From positions 1 through 22,280 of the forward strand of contig DBWJ01000056.1 in assembly GCA_002308955.1 (NCBI GenBank): a DNA stretch of 22,280 nt, given 5' to 3'. Within the stretch, counting starts at the first letter, position 1; the number at the start of each line of letters is the position of its first letter. A program made the position numbers and the translations under genes. Shown here one piece after another: positions 15,791-21,913 of the stretch. The notes under the pieces were generated by a model that searched no databases, was not told the DNA's origin, and worked only from the letters and a program-made list of their open reading frames with translations. The stretch is from Lachnoclostridium sp. UBA1241 (GTDB lineage: Bacteria > Bacillota > Clostridia > Lachnospirales > Lachnospiraceae).

Positions 15791-16579
15791 ATGAACACGG
15801 TAAATAATTCCGAAGAAGTAAAGAGGCAATACGCGGATTCGGGCAATCTGAACACCCGGATCTCGATTCATGACAAGTATTCGGTGAATAAGCAGGGATT
15901 CGGGAACTGGATCTTTTCCAATTACCGGATCGAGCCCGGAATGAAGGTACTCGAGCTCGGCTGCGGGACCGGAGATATGTGGAAGGGGCACGGAGACGTG
16001 GCCGAGCGGTGCGCGGAACTTGTGCTGTCCGATTTTTCGGAAGGAATGATTGAGACAACGAAGAGAAACCTCGGGGCGCTTCCGAACACGGAGTACCGGG
16101 TAATCGATATTCAGGACATTCCGTATGCGGAAGGCGAGTTCGACGCCGTGATCGCCAATATGATGCTTTACCACGTCCCGGACCTGAACCGCGGGCTTTC
16201 GGAAGTGCGCAGAGTGCTTAAGAAGGACGGGACGTTCTACTGCGCGACGTACGGTGAGCACGGGATTGTCGAATATCTCGCGTCGCTCCTCGGGCGCTAC
16301 GGCGTCGAAGATAAGATCAACAAGGTGTTTACGCTGCAGAACGGCACGGAAATCCTCGGCCGCTTCTTCGAAAATATCGAAAAATGTGACTACATCGATT
16401 CCCTTGCGGTGACCGATCCGGACGATATGGTCGAGTATATCTATTCGCTGACGGGCATGTCGACGCTGTCGGAGGTGCCGAAGGCGGAAATCCGCGAGGT
16501 TCTGGTGCGGAATATGAAGGACGGCGTGCTGAACGTTCCGAAGGAATACGGAATGTTCCTCGCGTCGGGAGTCTTGTGA
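15791..16579 (+). CDS. Class I SAM-dependent methyltransferase
   Basis: A 262-residue methyltransferase. SAM-binding motif I VLELGCGTGD starts at residue 53, LVLSDFSEGMI is motif II, and FDAVIANMMLYHVPD plus VLKKDGTFYCATYG are the later Rossmann motifs of the Methyltransf_11/25 groups. The C-terminal third is helical and may shape the substrate pocket. ATG 15791 has AAGGAG at 15778-15783; the in-frame ATG 15737 has no such site and adds an unconvincing N terminus. The target is unknown. It resembles small-molecule methyltransferases more than RNA or protein ones. Confidence 0.87.
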   Translation: MNTVNNSEEVKRQYADSGNLNTRISIHDKYSVNKQGFGNWIFSNYRIEPGMKVLELGCGTGDMWKGHGDVAERCAELVLSDFSEGMIETTKRNLGALPNTEYRVIDIQDIPYAEGEFDAVIANMMLYHVPDLNRGLSEVRRVLKKDGTFYCATYGEHGIVEYLASLLGRYGVEDKINKVFTLQNGTEILGRFFENIEKCDYIDSLAVTDPDDMVEYIYSLTGMSTLSEVPKAEIREVLVRNMKDGVLNVPKEYGMFLASGVL

Positions 16580-16594
16580 ACTAAGGAGGCAGCT

Positions 16595-17809
16595 ATGGAA
16601 CGGAAAATGGTACTGGCATTTGCCCCGTTAACGGAAGCGCAGCGGGACCGGATCGCGGCGAAGGCGGCGAGGAAGGGGTTCCGTGCGGTATTCTGTAAGG
16701 ACTCCGACGAGGCGCTCCCCGAGGCGAAGGACGCGGAAATCGTCATGAGTCTTGATAAGCGGCTTGCGAAGGCCGGACCTGACCTTAAATGGTACTGCAC
16801 GCCTTCGGCGGGCGTTGACCACGTGCTTCCGGAACTGGAAGGAACCGACATCCTGCTCTCCAATTCGTCAGGCGCGTACGGCGTGACGATCGCGGAACAC
16901 ATTGTCATGACGGCGCTTGAAGTGATGCGGAACCGCCCGGAATATATCCGGCTCAAAGAGGAGCGCGTGTGGAAGCAGAACCTTCCGGTGCGGTCGCTTT
17001 ACGGGGCGACGGTCACATTTCTCGGGACAGGCGATATCGGGCAGGAAGCGGCGCGAAGGATACGTGCGTTTGCCCCGGAATGCCTGATCGGCGTGAACCG
17101 TCTCGGTGCAAACCCGGGACAGCTGTTTGACCGGGTTGTGACGCTTTCCGGGCTTGGACGGGTGCTTAAGAAGACCGACCTTCTGATCATGAGCCTTCCG
17201 TCGACGAAGGAAACGAGAGGCATCATGAGCGAGGAGAGACTGAAGATGCTTCCGGAGGGAGCATTTATCGTGAATGTGGGGCGCGGAGACGCAATCGACC
17301 AGAAAGCGCTTGAGAAACTGCTCCGGAACGGTACGCTCGGCGGCGCGGCGCTCGATGTGTTCGAAAAGGAGCCGCTGCCGGAGGACAGCACGCTTTGGGA
17401 CTGCCCGCGGCTGATCCTGACCACGCATGTGGCGGGCAACTGGACGCTGCCGCTTACGGTGGAGAAGATTGTCGCGATGTTCCTCGAGGATTTCGACCGC
17501 TACTGTAAAGGACTTCCGCTTCTGCAGCTTGTGGACCGGAAAGCCGGCTACAAGGAGTCCGGGGCGGTTGCGCGGGTCCGTGCCATGGAGGAATTGTTTG
17601 ACCGGGCGCTCGCGCTTGTGAAGAAAGAGAAGAGAACGGCCCGCGAAGAGAAGGAACTCGGGGCGGCCGTCGGCAGCCTCAGGGAATACTACGAAAGCCC
17701 GGATTGGAGAGCCGATTTCGAAGCCGATGAGGCCGGCAAGTTCCCGAAAGACCTGAAGCGGGGCGTGCTTTCCGAGGACGGAATCTACAATCTGCTGGAC
17801 GAACTGTAA
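16595..17809 (+). CDS. D-2-hydroxyacid dehydrogenase with DUF4298-like C-terminal tail
   Basis: A 404-residue protein. Residues 1 to about 315 are an NAD-dependent D-isomer-specific 2-hydroxyacid dehydrogenase: nucleotide-binding GTGDIG at 144-149, then NVGRGD with catalytic R230, FEKEP with E259, and THVAGNW with H278. It would interconvert a 2-oxoacid and a D-2-hydroxyacid. From about residue 325 a charged helical segment (RVRAMEELFDRALALVKKEK) leads to REYYESPDWRADFEADE and LKRGVLSEDGIYNLLDEL. This matches my memory of the small DUF4298 family, normally a stand-alone protein. Its fusion to a dehydrogenase is unusual. AAGGAGG precedes ATG 16595 at good distance. Confidence 0.88.
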   Translation: MERKMVLAFAPLTEAQRDRIAAKAARKGFRAVFCKDSDEALPEAKDAEIVMSLDKRLAKAGPDLKWYCTPSAGVDHVLPELEGTDILLSNSSGAYGVTIAEHIVMTALEVMRNRPEYIRLKEERVWKQNLPVRSLYGATVTFLGTGDIGQEAARRIRAFAPECLIGVNRLGANPGQLFDRVVTLSGLGRVLKKTDLLIMSLPSTKETRGIMSEERLKMLPEGAFIVNVGRGDAIDQKALEKLLRNGTLGGAALDVFEKEPLPEDSTLWDCPRLILTTHVAGNWTLPLTVEKIVAMFLEDFDRYCKGLPLLQLVDRKAGYKESGAVARVRAMEELFDRALALVKKEKRTAREEKELGAAVGSLREYYESPDWRADFEADEAGKFPKDLKRGVLSEDGIYNLLDEL

Positions 17810-17852
17810 AGCGAATGGGTCTGCAGGGAAAGACAATATCAGGAGACGTAAA

Positions 17853-18413
17853 ATGTTACGATTAAGACCATACAAACCATGCGACGCGGACAAAATCACG
17901 TCGTGGATCAAAGATGAGAAGACGTTCTTCCTCTGGGGCGGCGAGCGGTTCGGCTCGTACCCGGTTACCGGGGAAACCATGAATGCGAAATACCTCGGAG
18001 CTAACGGCGACTGCGAGGAGCCGGACAATTTCTACCCGATGACGGCCTGTGACGGGGATGCGGTTGTCGGACACTTCATCATGCGGTATCTTCAGGGAAA
18101 TCCGAAGATTCTCCGGTTCGGCTGGGTCATCGTGGACGCGGAGAAGCGCGGCAAAGGCTACGGCAGGGAAATGCTCCGCCTCGGGCTGGATTACGCGTTC
18201 CGTGTCCTGAAAGTCGAAACGGTTACGATTGGCGTTTTTGAGAACAATCCTTCCGCGTATCATTGCTACACATCCATCGGATTCCGGAAGTCGTCCCTGC
18301 TTCCTGATGTGGTAAAGCAGATCGGTTCGGAACAGTGGAAACTCGCGGAACTGGAGATGACGGAGAAGGAATACTTCTCGGGAAGAAAAAACCCGGTTCG
18401 ATATTCTGAATGA
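17853..18413 (+). CDS. GNAT-family N-acetyltransferase (RimJ/RimL-like)
   Basis: A 186-residue GNAT. FGWVIVDAEKRGKGYGREML contains the acetyl-CoA loop RGKGYG, and VFENNPSAYHCYTSIGF is the characteristic NxxAxxxYxxxGF segment of the Acetyltransf_3/RimJ group. Members acetylate protein N termini, antibiotics or small amines, and sequence alone does not decide. ATG 17853 has AGGAG at the proper distance. It is the last gene before the 344-base gap upstream of thiW. Confidence 0.88.
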   Translation: MLRLRPYKPCDADKITSWIKDEKTFFLWGGERFGSYPVTGETMNAKYLGANGDCEEPDNFYPMTACDGDAVVGHFIMRYLQGNPKILRFGWVIVDAEKRGKGYGREMLRLGLDYAFRVLKVETVTIGVFENNPSAYHCYTSIGFRKSSLLPDVVKQIGSEQWKLAELEMTEKEYFSGRKNPVRYSE

Positions 18414-18458
18414 CGGAAGAGTCATTGCGAAATACATCAACCGGATTTGCGAAGAGAC

Positions 18459-18489
18459 TTGATTTTTTGTCCGGAAAAGTGTATATATT
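18459..18489 (+). promoter_or_regulatory. Sigma-A-type promoter for the thiW leader transcript
   Basis: TTGATT at 18459-18464 is followed by a 17-base spacer and TATATA at 18482-18487; TATATT at 18484-18489 is the 19-base alternative. A start near 18495 would give a leader of roughly 260 bases before thiW. Confidence 0.6.
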
Positions 18490-18500
18490 GAGTTTGAAAG

Positions 18501-18532
18501 AACCGGGAGACATCCGCGGATGACTCCCGGTT
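18501..18532 (+). other. Long GC-rich hairpin at the start of the thiW leader
   Basis: AACCGGGAG (18501-18509) pairs perfectly with CTCCCGGTT (18524-18532). Inside, past an A/A mismatch, CATC pairs with GATG over a CGCG loop. Only a broken T-rich stretch (TTTGAAATTCTTT) follows, so it is a weak terminator, an attenuator, or a protective 5-prime stem. It lies just downstream of the promoter, so it would be the first element of the transcript. Confidence 0.6.
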
Positions 18533-18559
18533 TGAAATTCTTTGAGAAAGGAGGAATCG

Positions 18560-18613
18560 GTGTCCACTTCGGTGGCGGACGGAGGGGGAGCGCCCTGCGT
18601 CTTGTATCAGTAG
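18560..18613 (+). CDS. Possible 17-codon leader peptide upstream of thiW
   Basis: A textbook ribosome site AAAGGAGG at 18547-18554 is followed five bases later by GTG 18560, opening a frame that reads MSTSVADGGGAPCVLYQ and stops with TAG at 18611-18613. The start lies at a UUCG-capped hairpin (CCAC-TTCG-GTGG). No thiamine-related codon logic is evident, so it may be a control peptide or a chance frame near a structured RNA. Confidence 0.35.
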   Translation: MSTSVADGGGAPCVLYQ

Positions 18614-18704
18614 CGATGGGAAGCCGTGTTCCGGCGTGAGAGGATGCCAGTAAGCATCGACCGAACTTCCACGGAAATCCTTGTGATTTCCTCATTTCAG
18701 GAAG
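18614..18704 (+). promoter_or_regulatory. Structured leader RNA upstream of thiW; TPP-aptamer-like layout but not a canonical TPP riboswitch
   Basis: Nested helices are readable. GCCG/CGGC (18623-18626 with 18632-18635) is followed by the single-stranded GTGAGA (18636-18641). Then come GATGC/GCATC (18643-18647 with 18654-18658), CTTCC/GGAAG (18666-18670 region with 18700-18704) and a perfect inner stem GGAAATC/GATTTCC (18673-18679 with 18685-18691). CGATG at 18614-18618 can instead pair with CATCG at 18655-18659, which gives mutually exclusive folds. The order, with UGAGA after a GCC/GGC helix and two stacked helices downstream, recalls a TPP aptamer. The conserved CUGAGA closing pair and the CUGAU...GCGUAGGGA pyrophosphate side are not there. 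The rest of the 18414-18757 gap holds only the promoter, hairpin and leader frame listed separately. Confidence 0.45.
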
Positions 18705-18757
18705 CGTTGCTGCCGAAACTACAGCCGTTTCCGTATCAATCTCAAAGGAGAAATAAC

Positions 18758-19270
18758 ATGAAAAAAAGCAACCTTATCAAGCTGACGCTTGCCGGCATGT
18801 TCTGCGCGATTGCCGTTGTCGGCAGTCTCTTTTCCTTCCCGATCGCGGGAAGCAAATGCGCTCCCGTTCAGCATGTCATCAACATTCTTTCGGCAGTCCT
18901 GCTGGGTCCCGCTTACGGGGTCGGCGTGGCATTTGTCGCATCCCTGATCCGCAATCTCTCCGCGCTCGGAACCATCCTCGCCTTTCCGGGAAGCATGTTC
19001 GGCGCGTTTCTGAGCGGAATCCTCTACAAGAAGACGAAAAACTATCCCCTCACGCTTCTCGGCGAAGTGTTCGGGACCGGCATTATCGGCGGTCTCTGCG
19101 CTTACCCGGTGGCGGTTCTTTTGATGGGCAAAGAGGCTTCAGAGATCGCCTTCTATGTCTATGTCGTTCCGTTCCTGATTTCGACCGCCGGCGGCGCCGT
19201 TATCGCGGCCGTCATTCTCTTTAGCCTTAAGAAATCCGGCGCGCTCAAGCTTATGCAGGAAGAATCGTAA
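18758..19270 (+). CDS. thiW: ThiW, ECF-transporter S component for thiazole/thiamine precursor
   Basis: A 170-residue membrane protein with about five or six hydrophobic helices. It matches the ThiW family throughout: a basic N terminus into LTLAGMFCAIAVVGSLF, then KCAPVQHVINILSAVLLGP, the diagnostic AFPGSMFGA, and GEVFGTGIIGG. ThiW binds a thiamine precursor, thought to be hydroxyethylthiazole, and needs the shared ECF ATPases and EcfT, which are not in this window. ATG 18758 is chosen because AAAGGAG at 18744-18750 is optimally placed and the protein then starts as family members do. The frame stays open upstream to 18626, with another ATG at 18644, but that extension lies in the structured leader. 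No other thiamine gene is adjacent. Confidence 0.92.
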   Translation: MKKSNLIKLTLAGMFCAIAVVGSLFSFPIAGSKCAPVQHVINILSAVLLGPAYGVGVAFVASLIRNLSALGTILAFPGSMFGAFLSGILYKKTKNYPLTLLGEVFGTGIIGGLCAYPVAVLLMGKEASEIAFYVYVVPFLISTAGGAVIAAVILFSLKKSGALKLMQEES

Positions 19271-19314
19271 TCCCGCGCAGTTAATTAATGCGGAAAGAAG
19301 CGTGATCCCGCGCA
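19262..19314 (+). repeat. 18-bp direct repeat at the 3-prime end of thiW
   Basis: GAATCGTAATCCCGCGCA at 19262-19279, which contains the thiW stop codon, recurs as GAAGCGTGATCCCGCGCA at 19297-19314 with two mismatches. The 35-base spacing indicates a local duplication of the gene end into the intergenic region. Confidence 0.65.
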
Positions 19315-19331
19315 AACGGTTCAAAGCAGTC

Positions 19332-19361
19332 TTGTACAACCCCCTCCGTATGTGGTATAAT
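19332..19361 (+). promoter_or_regulatory. Promoter for the metallo-beta-lactamase-fold gene
   Basis: TTGTAC at 19332-19337, an 18-base spacer, and a perfect TATAAT at 19356-19361 with TGTGG immediately upstream. Transcription would start near 19368, giving a short leader before ATG 19395. Confidence 0.75.
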
Positions 19362-19394
19362 TTTTTGAAATACTAAGGCTTCAGGAGGTCTGTT

Positions 19395-20012
19395 ATGGGA
19401 GAGGGAATTCGTTTTATCGGGCAGAACTGCATTCGCCTAACGACGGCGGCGGGCGTTGTTTATACGGACCCGTTCCGGATGACGGAGGAGCCGCATGACG
19501 CGGATTTCGTGCTGATCACGCACGACCACTATGATCATTTTTCGCCGGAGGATCTTGCGAAGGTATGCAAGAAGAGTACCGTGCTTGTCGTTCCGGAGCG
19601 AATGGCGGAGAAGGCACAGGAAGTTTCCGGACTTGTCGGAAAGACGGTAACCGTCCGTTACGGTTCCGCGTATTCCGTTGACGGACTGAATTTTGAAACG
19701 GTCCGCTCCTACAACATCGGGAAGATGTTTCACCCGAAGGACGCGGAATGGGTCGGCTATATCATTGAGGCGGATGCCGGCCGGGTGTACGTTGCCGGAG
19801 ACTCCGACGCCACCGAAGAGGCGAAGGCGGTTAAGTGCGATGTTGCGCTGATCCCAATCGGCGGCAAATACACGATGGATGCCGCCGAGGGAGCGGAGCT
19901 TGCTAACATCATCAATCCGAAAGTGGCCATTCCGGTGCATTATTTCGATCCCGAAGCCGCGGAGAAATTCGCAAGCCTCGTGAAGCCGGGAATTCGGACG
20001 GAAATCCGCTGA
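19395..20012 (+). CDS. Metallo-beta-lactamase-fold hydrolase (UlaG-like)
   Basis: A 205-residue cytosolic metal-dependent hydrolase. The metal motif THDHYDH is at residues 42-48 (H43, H45, D47, H48), GDSD supplies D136, and IPVHY supplies H182. The compact size and the opening FIGQNCIRLTT match the UlaG/YtkL-like branch (Lactamase_B_3), which includes lactonases, phosphodiesterases and many uncharacterised enzymes. The substrate cannot be named. AGGAGG lies upstream of ATG 19395, and the gene has its own strong promoter, so it is likely transcribed independently of thiW. Confidence 0.9.
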   Translation: MGEGIRFIGQNCIRLTTAAGVVYTDPFRMTEEPHDADFVLITHDHYDHFSPEDLAKVCKKSTVLVVPERMAEKAQEVSGLVGKTVTVRYGSAYSVDGLNFETVRSYNIGKMFHPKDAEWVGYIIEADAGRVYVAGDSDATEEAKAVKCDVALIPIGGKYTMDAAEGAELANIINPKVAIPVHYFDPEAAEKFASLVKPGIRTEIR

Positions 20013-20053
20013 ATTGCGCGGGTGCCACGCGGAAGAGCCTTATTTTACAGCAA

Positions 20054-20104
20054 ATGCAACCGCCGGTTGACAAATTGAAAAGCCGGATTTATGGCATGCA
20101 ACCG
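20054..20104 (+). promoter_or_regulatory. Promoter with palindrome and direct repeat: candidate operator of the XRE gene
   Basis: A consensus -35 TTGACA is at 20067-20072, with a weak -10 (TATGGC, 20090-20095) after 17 bases. A second option is the extended -10 TGCTACGAT ending at 20120. CAACCG-C-CGGTTG (20057-20069) is a perfect palindrome overlapping the -35. ATGCAACCG occurs at 20054-20062 and again at 20096-20104, exactly 42 bases or about four helical turns apart, flanking the promoter. This is the arrangement expected of an autorepressor site for the HTH gene that follows. Confidence 0.5.
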
Positions 20105-20193
20105 TATGTTTTGCTACGATGAACTTGCTTAAGCGAACAGAAAATCGTGGCAGGCGGCGGAGAGCCGTCATAGATGCCGGAAAGGAATAAAAA

Positions 20194-21198
20194 ATGATTT
20201 TAGCAGACAAGATTATCAACGAGAGAAAGAAGAACGGATGGTCTCAGGAAGAGCTCGCCGAGCAGCTCGGCGTTTCGAGACAGTCCATCTCCAAATGGGA
20301 AGGCGCCCAGGCGATTCCCGACATTCAGAAAATTATTAAGATGGCCGAACTGTTCGGCGTCAGCACCGATTACTTATTAAAGGACGAGATCGAGCCCGAA
20401 GGGTTTGCTGACCGGACGCCGGGCGTCGATTTCGGCGATGAGGTGGCAGGTTACCGAAAGGTTTCCCTCGAGGAAGCCAACGAGTACCTGGAACTTGAGG
20501 AGAAAATCTCCCCGAGACGCGCTAACATGGTAAGCCTCTGCATTCTCGGACCCGCGTTTCTCGTGCTCTGCTGCGCGCTTGCGGCAGTTCCCGGCTTCCC
20601 GATCGGAGAGGGCCCGCTGATTGCCATCGGCGTCACCGTGCTGCTTCTTATGATCGCGACGGCGGTTTTCTTCTTCGTCATCGACGGATTGAAGCTGAGC
20701 CGCTTCCAGTATCTGGAAAACGAGCCCATTGAGACGCTTTACGGCGTGTCCGGTTTCGTTACGGAACGTAAGAAGGCCGCTGAGTCGGAAAATGTTACGA
20801 AGATTGCAGTCGGTGTCATCCTCTGCGTACTGAGCGTTGTGCCGCTTGTAGCGACCTCCATCCTCGGCGCGAAGGATTACGTGATCACGATGATGGTTAC
20901 GGTGCTCCTGACCCTCGTGGCAACCGGTGTCAATCTTCTGGTCCGTGCCGGTTCCATGACCGGCGCTTACAACAAGCTTCTGCAGGAAGGCGATTACAGC
21001 ATCCGCGCAAAGAAGAGAAGCCCCTTTATTTCGAAATTTGCTTCCGCATACTGGCTTACGGCCGTAGCAATCTACCTCGGCTGGAGCTTCTACTGTAACA
21101 GCTGGGACCGCAGCTGGATCGTATGGCCGATTGCCGGACTGCTGTTCGGAATCCTGATGACGTTCCTGCAGGATAAAAAAGGAGATATTGAAGAGTAA
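20194..21198 (+). CDS. XRE-family transcriptional regulator with six-helix membrane domain
   Basis: A 334-residue protein. Residues 1-62 are a Cro/C1-type HTH (SQEELAEQLGVSRQSISKWE at 17-36). A linker to about 110 ends in SPRRAN. It is followed by six predicted transmembrane segments, roughly 112-133, 141-164, 202-222, 228-250, 284-301 and 308-326. This HTH-plus-membrane design is common in Clostridia and Bacilli and is usually taken as a membrane-linked sensor or regulator; the signal is unknown. The GGAAAGGAAT site precedes ATG 20194. It has its own promoter with repeats suggesting autoregulation. Its TAA overlaps the next ATG by one base (TAATG), so the deacetylase-like gene is probably translated together with it. 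Confidence 0.9.
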   Translation: MILADKIINERKKNGWSQEELAEQLGVSRQSISKWEGAQAIPDIQKIIKMAELFGVSTDYLLKDEIEPEGFADRTPGVDFGDEVAGYRKVSLEEANEYLELEEKISPRRANMVSLCILGPAFLVLCCALAAVPGFPIGEGPLIAIGVTVLLLMIATAVFFFVIDGLKLSRFQYLENEPIETLYGVSGFVTERKKAAESENVTKIAVGVILCVLSVVPLVATSILGAKDYVITMMVTVLLTLVATGVNLLVRAGSMTGAYNKLLQEGDYSIRAKKRSPFISKFASAYWLTAVAIYLGWSFYCNSWDRSWIVWPIAGLLFGILMTFLQDKKGDIEE

Positions 21199-21893
21199 TG
21201 ATTCATGCGATTCTGACCATTGACGACATTGCGTCGAAGAACACGCCGGCGATTGTCGATTATCTGAACGAAAAAGGCATCACGGCGCTGATGTTCGCCG
21301 TCGGTGAGAACGTGGAGCGTTATTATGAGAATGCGGTCTACGCGCTTCAGCACGGGATGATCGTCGGAAACCACAGCTATTCGCATCCGGCTTTCTCGGA
21401 GATTACGTTCGAAGAGGCGAAGGCGGAGATCGAGAAGAACGAGGCCGTCCTCGACAGGCTGTATAAAGACGCGGGGGTGGAGCGGAAATACCGTCCGTTC
21501 CGGTTCCCGTACGGCAACAAGGGCGGCGCGAACAAGGAAAAGCTGCAGGCGTACTTCCGTGAGAACGGGTTCAGTAAGCTTAAAGACGATAAGATTCCGT
21601 ACCCCTACTGGAAGGAGGTCGGACTCGATAAGGACATCGACACGTTCTGGACCTTTGACTTCGCGGAATATAACATCCGTCCGAATTCCGGGTTCACGGT
21701 GGAGAATGTGTGGAACCGGATCTACGGAAAGGAGCCGGGGGTCGGCGTTAAGCTGCTTGAAGACGGCGGGTACCATTTTCTGCTGCTGCATGCGCACGAC
21801 GAGACCGACGAGATGGTTCCGGGGTACTATAAGCAGTTTATCGACTGTTTACTGGAGAACGGTGTGACATTTGACGCGCCTACGTTTTGGTAG
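21198..21893 (+). CDS. Polysaccharide deacetylase-like (NodB-fold) protein
   Basis: A 231-residue protein of the carbohydrate esterase 4 fold. The catalytic/metal landmarks are TIDD (D9, D10), NHSYSHP with H59 and H63, RFPYG around residues 106-110, and LLLHAHD near the end as the last conserved histidine motif. The family removes acetyl or formyl groups from N-acetylated sugars, or acts on other amides. There is no signal peptide or membrane anchor, so it would act in the cytosol unless exported with the membrane regulator; this is unusual for a peptidoglycan deacetylase. The start overlaps the regulator stop. The last codons form one arm of a hairpin terminator. Confidence 0.88.
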   Translation: MIHAILTIDDIASKNTPAIVDYLNEKGITALMFAVGENVERYYENAVYALQHGMIVGNHSYSHPAFSEITFEEAKAEIEKNEAVLDRLYKDAGVERKYRPFRFPYGNKGGANKEKLQAYFRENGFSKLKDDKIPYPYWKEVGLDKDIDTFWTFDFAEYNIRPNSGFTVENVWNRIYGKEPGVGVKLLEDGGYHFLLLHAHDETDEMVPGYYKQFIDCLLENGVTFDAPTFW

Positions 21894-21900
21894 GCGTTTT
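21877..21900 (+). terminator. Rho-independent terminator overlapping the deacetylase stop codon
   Basis: CGCCTAC (21877-21883) pairs perfectly with GTAGGCG (21890-21896) over a GTTTTG loop, followed by TTTT. The TAG stop at 21891-21893 lies in the downstream arm. The T run is short, so termination may be partial. Confidence 0.55.
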
Positions 21901-21913
21901 CGGAGGATAGAGT

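Noticed and set aside
16868..18028. Minus-strand open frame of 386 codons opposite the dehydrogenase
   Set aside because: It spans two forward genes with clear catalytic motifs and has no recognisable domain or start signal.
18614..18704. Annotating a standard TPP or cobalamin riboswitch
   Set aside because: Fragments look similar (UGAGA; GGGAA; TCAGGA near CTGCC), but the full conserved cores of either class are not present, so only a generic structured leader is claimed.
18626..18757. N-terminal extension of ThiW from 18626 or ATG 18644
   Set aside because: The extension lies in the base-paired leader, is not hydrophobic like the family, and ATG 18758 has an ideal AAAGGAG site.
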